This document shows, one piece after another, positions 5,551 to 6,792 of a DNA stretch of 6,792 nt. The position numbers and the translations under genes are program-made. Source of the DNA: Deltaproteobacteria bacterium (lineage in GTDB: Bacteria; Desulfobacterota; Dissulfuribacteria; Dissulfuribacterales; QOAL01). The notes below the pieces were generated by a model that saw nothing but the letters and a program-made list of their open reading frames with translations, was not told the DNA's origin and made no database searches. Within the stretch, counting starts at the first letter, position 1, and each line of letters begins with the position of its first letter. The DNA is taken from the NCBI GenBank assembly GCA_027068235.1, contig JAMOUE010000327.1, positions 1-6,792 on the forward strand. The letters run 5' to 3'.

Positions 5551-6792
5551 TTACAATTTTTTTACCCATACCTTTTTGCCATCAGAGACCACCACGATCT
5601 TTATCACATTATCAAATCCCTTGGCTTTAAGTTCTTTGGCGTATGCCCTTTTGTCTATCTGCTCTATTGCCTCTTGTATGGCCTTTTCTGGGTCTTCCTT
5701 GTAAAAACCTGTAATGGACTTCATCTCCATTAAAATGGCAGGTCTGCTCTTGTCCTTTTTAGGAACTGCCAAAATGTCGTATCTTCCATATCCAAGCTCA
5801 CGGTTTGAGCTTATCTCATACTCGTTTCCAAGGTGTAAGAGCATTCCAAGTACAAAGGCCTGATAGACCGCCTCTGGATTTTTGCCCTTTGCATCAAAGA
5901 ATGACAATGTAGTTATCACAAACTCATTAAGAAGACGCTGAAACTGGTCAAGGTTGCCATCAACAAGTGCCCTAAGCATGGTTGTGAGTTTTCTGTTTCC
6001 AAAGGATTCTTCAAGCCAGGATGAGATGATGTTTCTAAAGATGTAGCGGACTTCCCTATTTGGAACGGCAAGGGAGCAGACCAGGTTTTCATCTTCATAC
6101 CAGGATTTTATGCACTTTAGATAACCGCAAAAGAAAAATAGGCTATAGATGTATCGTTCCTTTTTCCTAAGCTCAGGAAACACGATGTTTTTATCAATGA
6201 TAGAATCAATGGTCTTTCCGGCAATGAGTTTTTCAATGTTTTCTCTTACATCCATTCCTCCATCAATCACAAGCTCTTTTATAAGTGCATTTGATGAGGT
6301 ATTTGCCCAGTAAGGCTCAGGACGTTGCGGGTTAGAATCAATAAAATTTAGGATAGACCAGGGGTTGAATATGGTGTAAGAGCCAAACTTATAGCCGTTA
6401 TACCAGGCATCTGCCTCAGAAAGCCTCTCTTCCATCTCATATTCTTTAAAGAGTGCTTTTAGCTCATCTTCTGTAATGCCAAACTTGTCTGCAAACTCTT
6501 CCTCTAAGATGGTAGAAACCTTTAGGTTATTCAGGTCAGAAAATATGCTCTCTTTTGCAACTCTTAAAATGCCGGTAATAACTCCTTTGTAGATATGAGG
6601 ATTATCCTTTAACACCCCGGAAAGAAGCCCGCGCATAAAGGAGATCATTTCATCATAGTAGCCATATTGCCATGCGGCATGGATTGGAGTGTCGTATTCG
6701 TCTATTAGGATAATTGCTGGCGTATTATAGTTTTGTGAAAGAGACTGGGAAAGCTTTTTTAAAGAAAGAGCAAAGTCTATATAAGTAGCAGT
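5551..6792 (-). CDS. AAA-ATPase-like / PD-(D/E)XK nuclease domain protein (former DUF1703 type), 5' end outside window
   Basis: The frame runs from the right edge to a TAA at 5551-5553 (413 visible residues). It does not begin at the ATG of 6646-6648: the 48 codons before that are open and read as conserved family sequence. Those codons include a Walker B-like strand IILIDEYD (visible residues 27-34, bases 6691-6714). The Walker A loop must lie outside the window. Next come the AAA-ATPase-like region with NGYKFG and FNPWSILNFI, typical of this family, and then a C-terminal PD-(D/E)XK nuclease fold. In that fold GRYDILA supplies Asp339 and MEMK supplies Glu356 and Lys358, so the catalytic triad appears intact. 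Proteins of this type are common, often in several copies per genome, and their role is not established; links to defence or mobile DNA have been suggested. The gene converges on the synthetase operon and is probably unrelated to it. I see no terminator for it in the 130-base gap. Confidence 0.88.
   Translation of the reverse strand, partial: TATYIDFALSLKKLSQSLSQNYNTPAIILIDEYDTPIHAAWQYGYYDEMISFMRGLLSGVLKDNPHIYKGVITGILRVAKESIFSDLNNLKVSTILEEEFADKFGITEDELKALFKEYEMEERLSEADAWYNGYKFGSYTIFNPWSILNFIDSNPQRPEPYWANTSSNALIKELVIDGGMDVRENIEKLIAGKTIDSIIDKNIVFPELRKKERYIYSLFFFCGYLKCIKSWYEDENLVCSLAVPNREVRYIFRNIISSWLEESFGNRKLTTMLRALVDGNLDQFQRLLNEFVITTLSFFDAKGKNPEAVYQAFVLGMLLHLGNEYEISSNRELGYGRYDILAVPKKDKSRPAILMEMKSITGFYKEDPEKAIQEAIEQIDKRAYAKELKAKGFDNVIKIVVVSDGKKVWVKKL

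Overview
The window looks like part of a Gram-negative bacterial chromosome of fairly low GC content. A Desulfobacterota-like or related lineage rich in sigma-54 regulators would fit, but that placement is only a guess. It holds four genes: the tail of a sigma-54 activator, a two-gene biosynthetic operon, and a convergent nuclease-type gene that runs off the right edge.

Left edge (1-273, + strand): the C-terminal end of an NtrC/NtrX-family sigma-54-dependent regulator, carrying its Fis-type DNA-binding helix-turn-helix. The next 309 bases (274-582) are very AT-rich and contain no gene. They hold a tandem 10-bp repeat, a cluster of inverted and direct repeats at 421-480, and a close match to a -24/-12 sigma-54 promoter at 533-548.

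Centre (583-5417, + strand): an Sfp-type 4'-phosphopantetheinyl transferase is followed 32 bases later by a 1341-residue membrane-bound nonribosomal peptide synthetase. The synthetase has one adenylation domain and one carrier domain. It continues into three tandem copies of a unit made of two membrane helices and a left-handed beta-helix (hexapeptide) domain. This is the architecture of the Pls/PosA family, the amino-acid homopolymer synthetases known from epsilon-poly-lysine synthase. There is no classical condensation or thioesterase domain. The likely logic is that the transferase arms Ser545 of the carrier domain, the adenylation domain loads an amino acid (the pocket code read here, DFECLGTVTK, hints at a basic one), and the three membrane-attached domains condense or transfer it. 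A strong rho-independent terminator at 5492-5538 closes the operon.

Right side (5551-6792, - strand): a protein with an AAA-ATPase-like domain and a PD-(D/E)XK nuclease domain, of the former DUF1703 type. Its reading frame stays open to the window edge, so its N-terminus lies outside.

The main hypothesis is a self-contained operon, controlled by sigma-54, that makes an amino-acid polymer or aminoacyl product and carries its own carrier-protein activating enzyme. Its probable activator is encoded directly upstream. The product, its export and any degrading enzyme cannot be read from this window.
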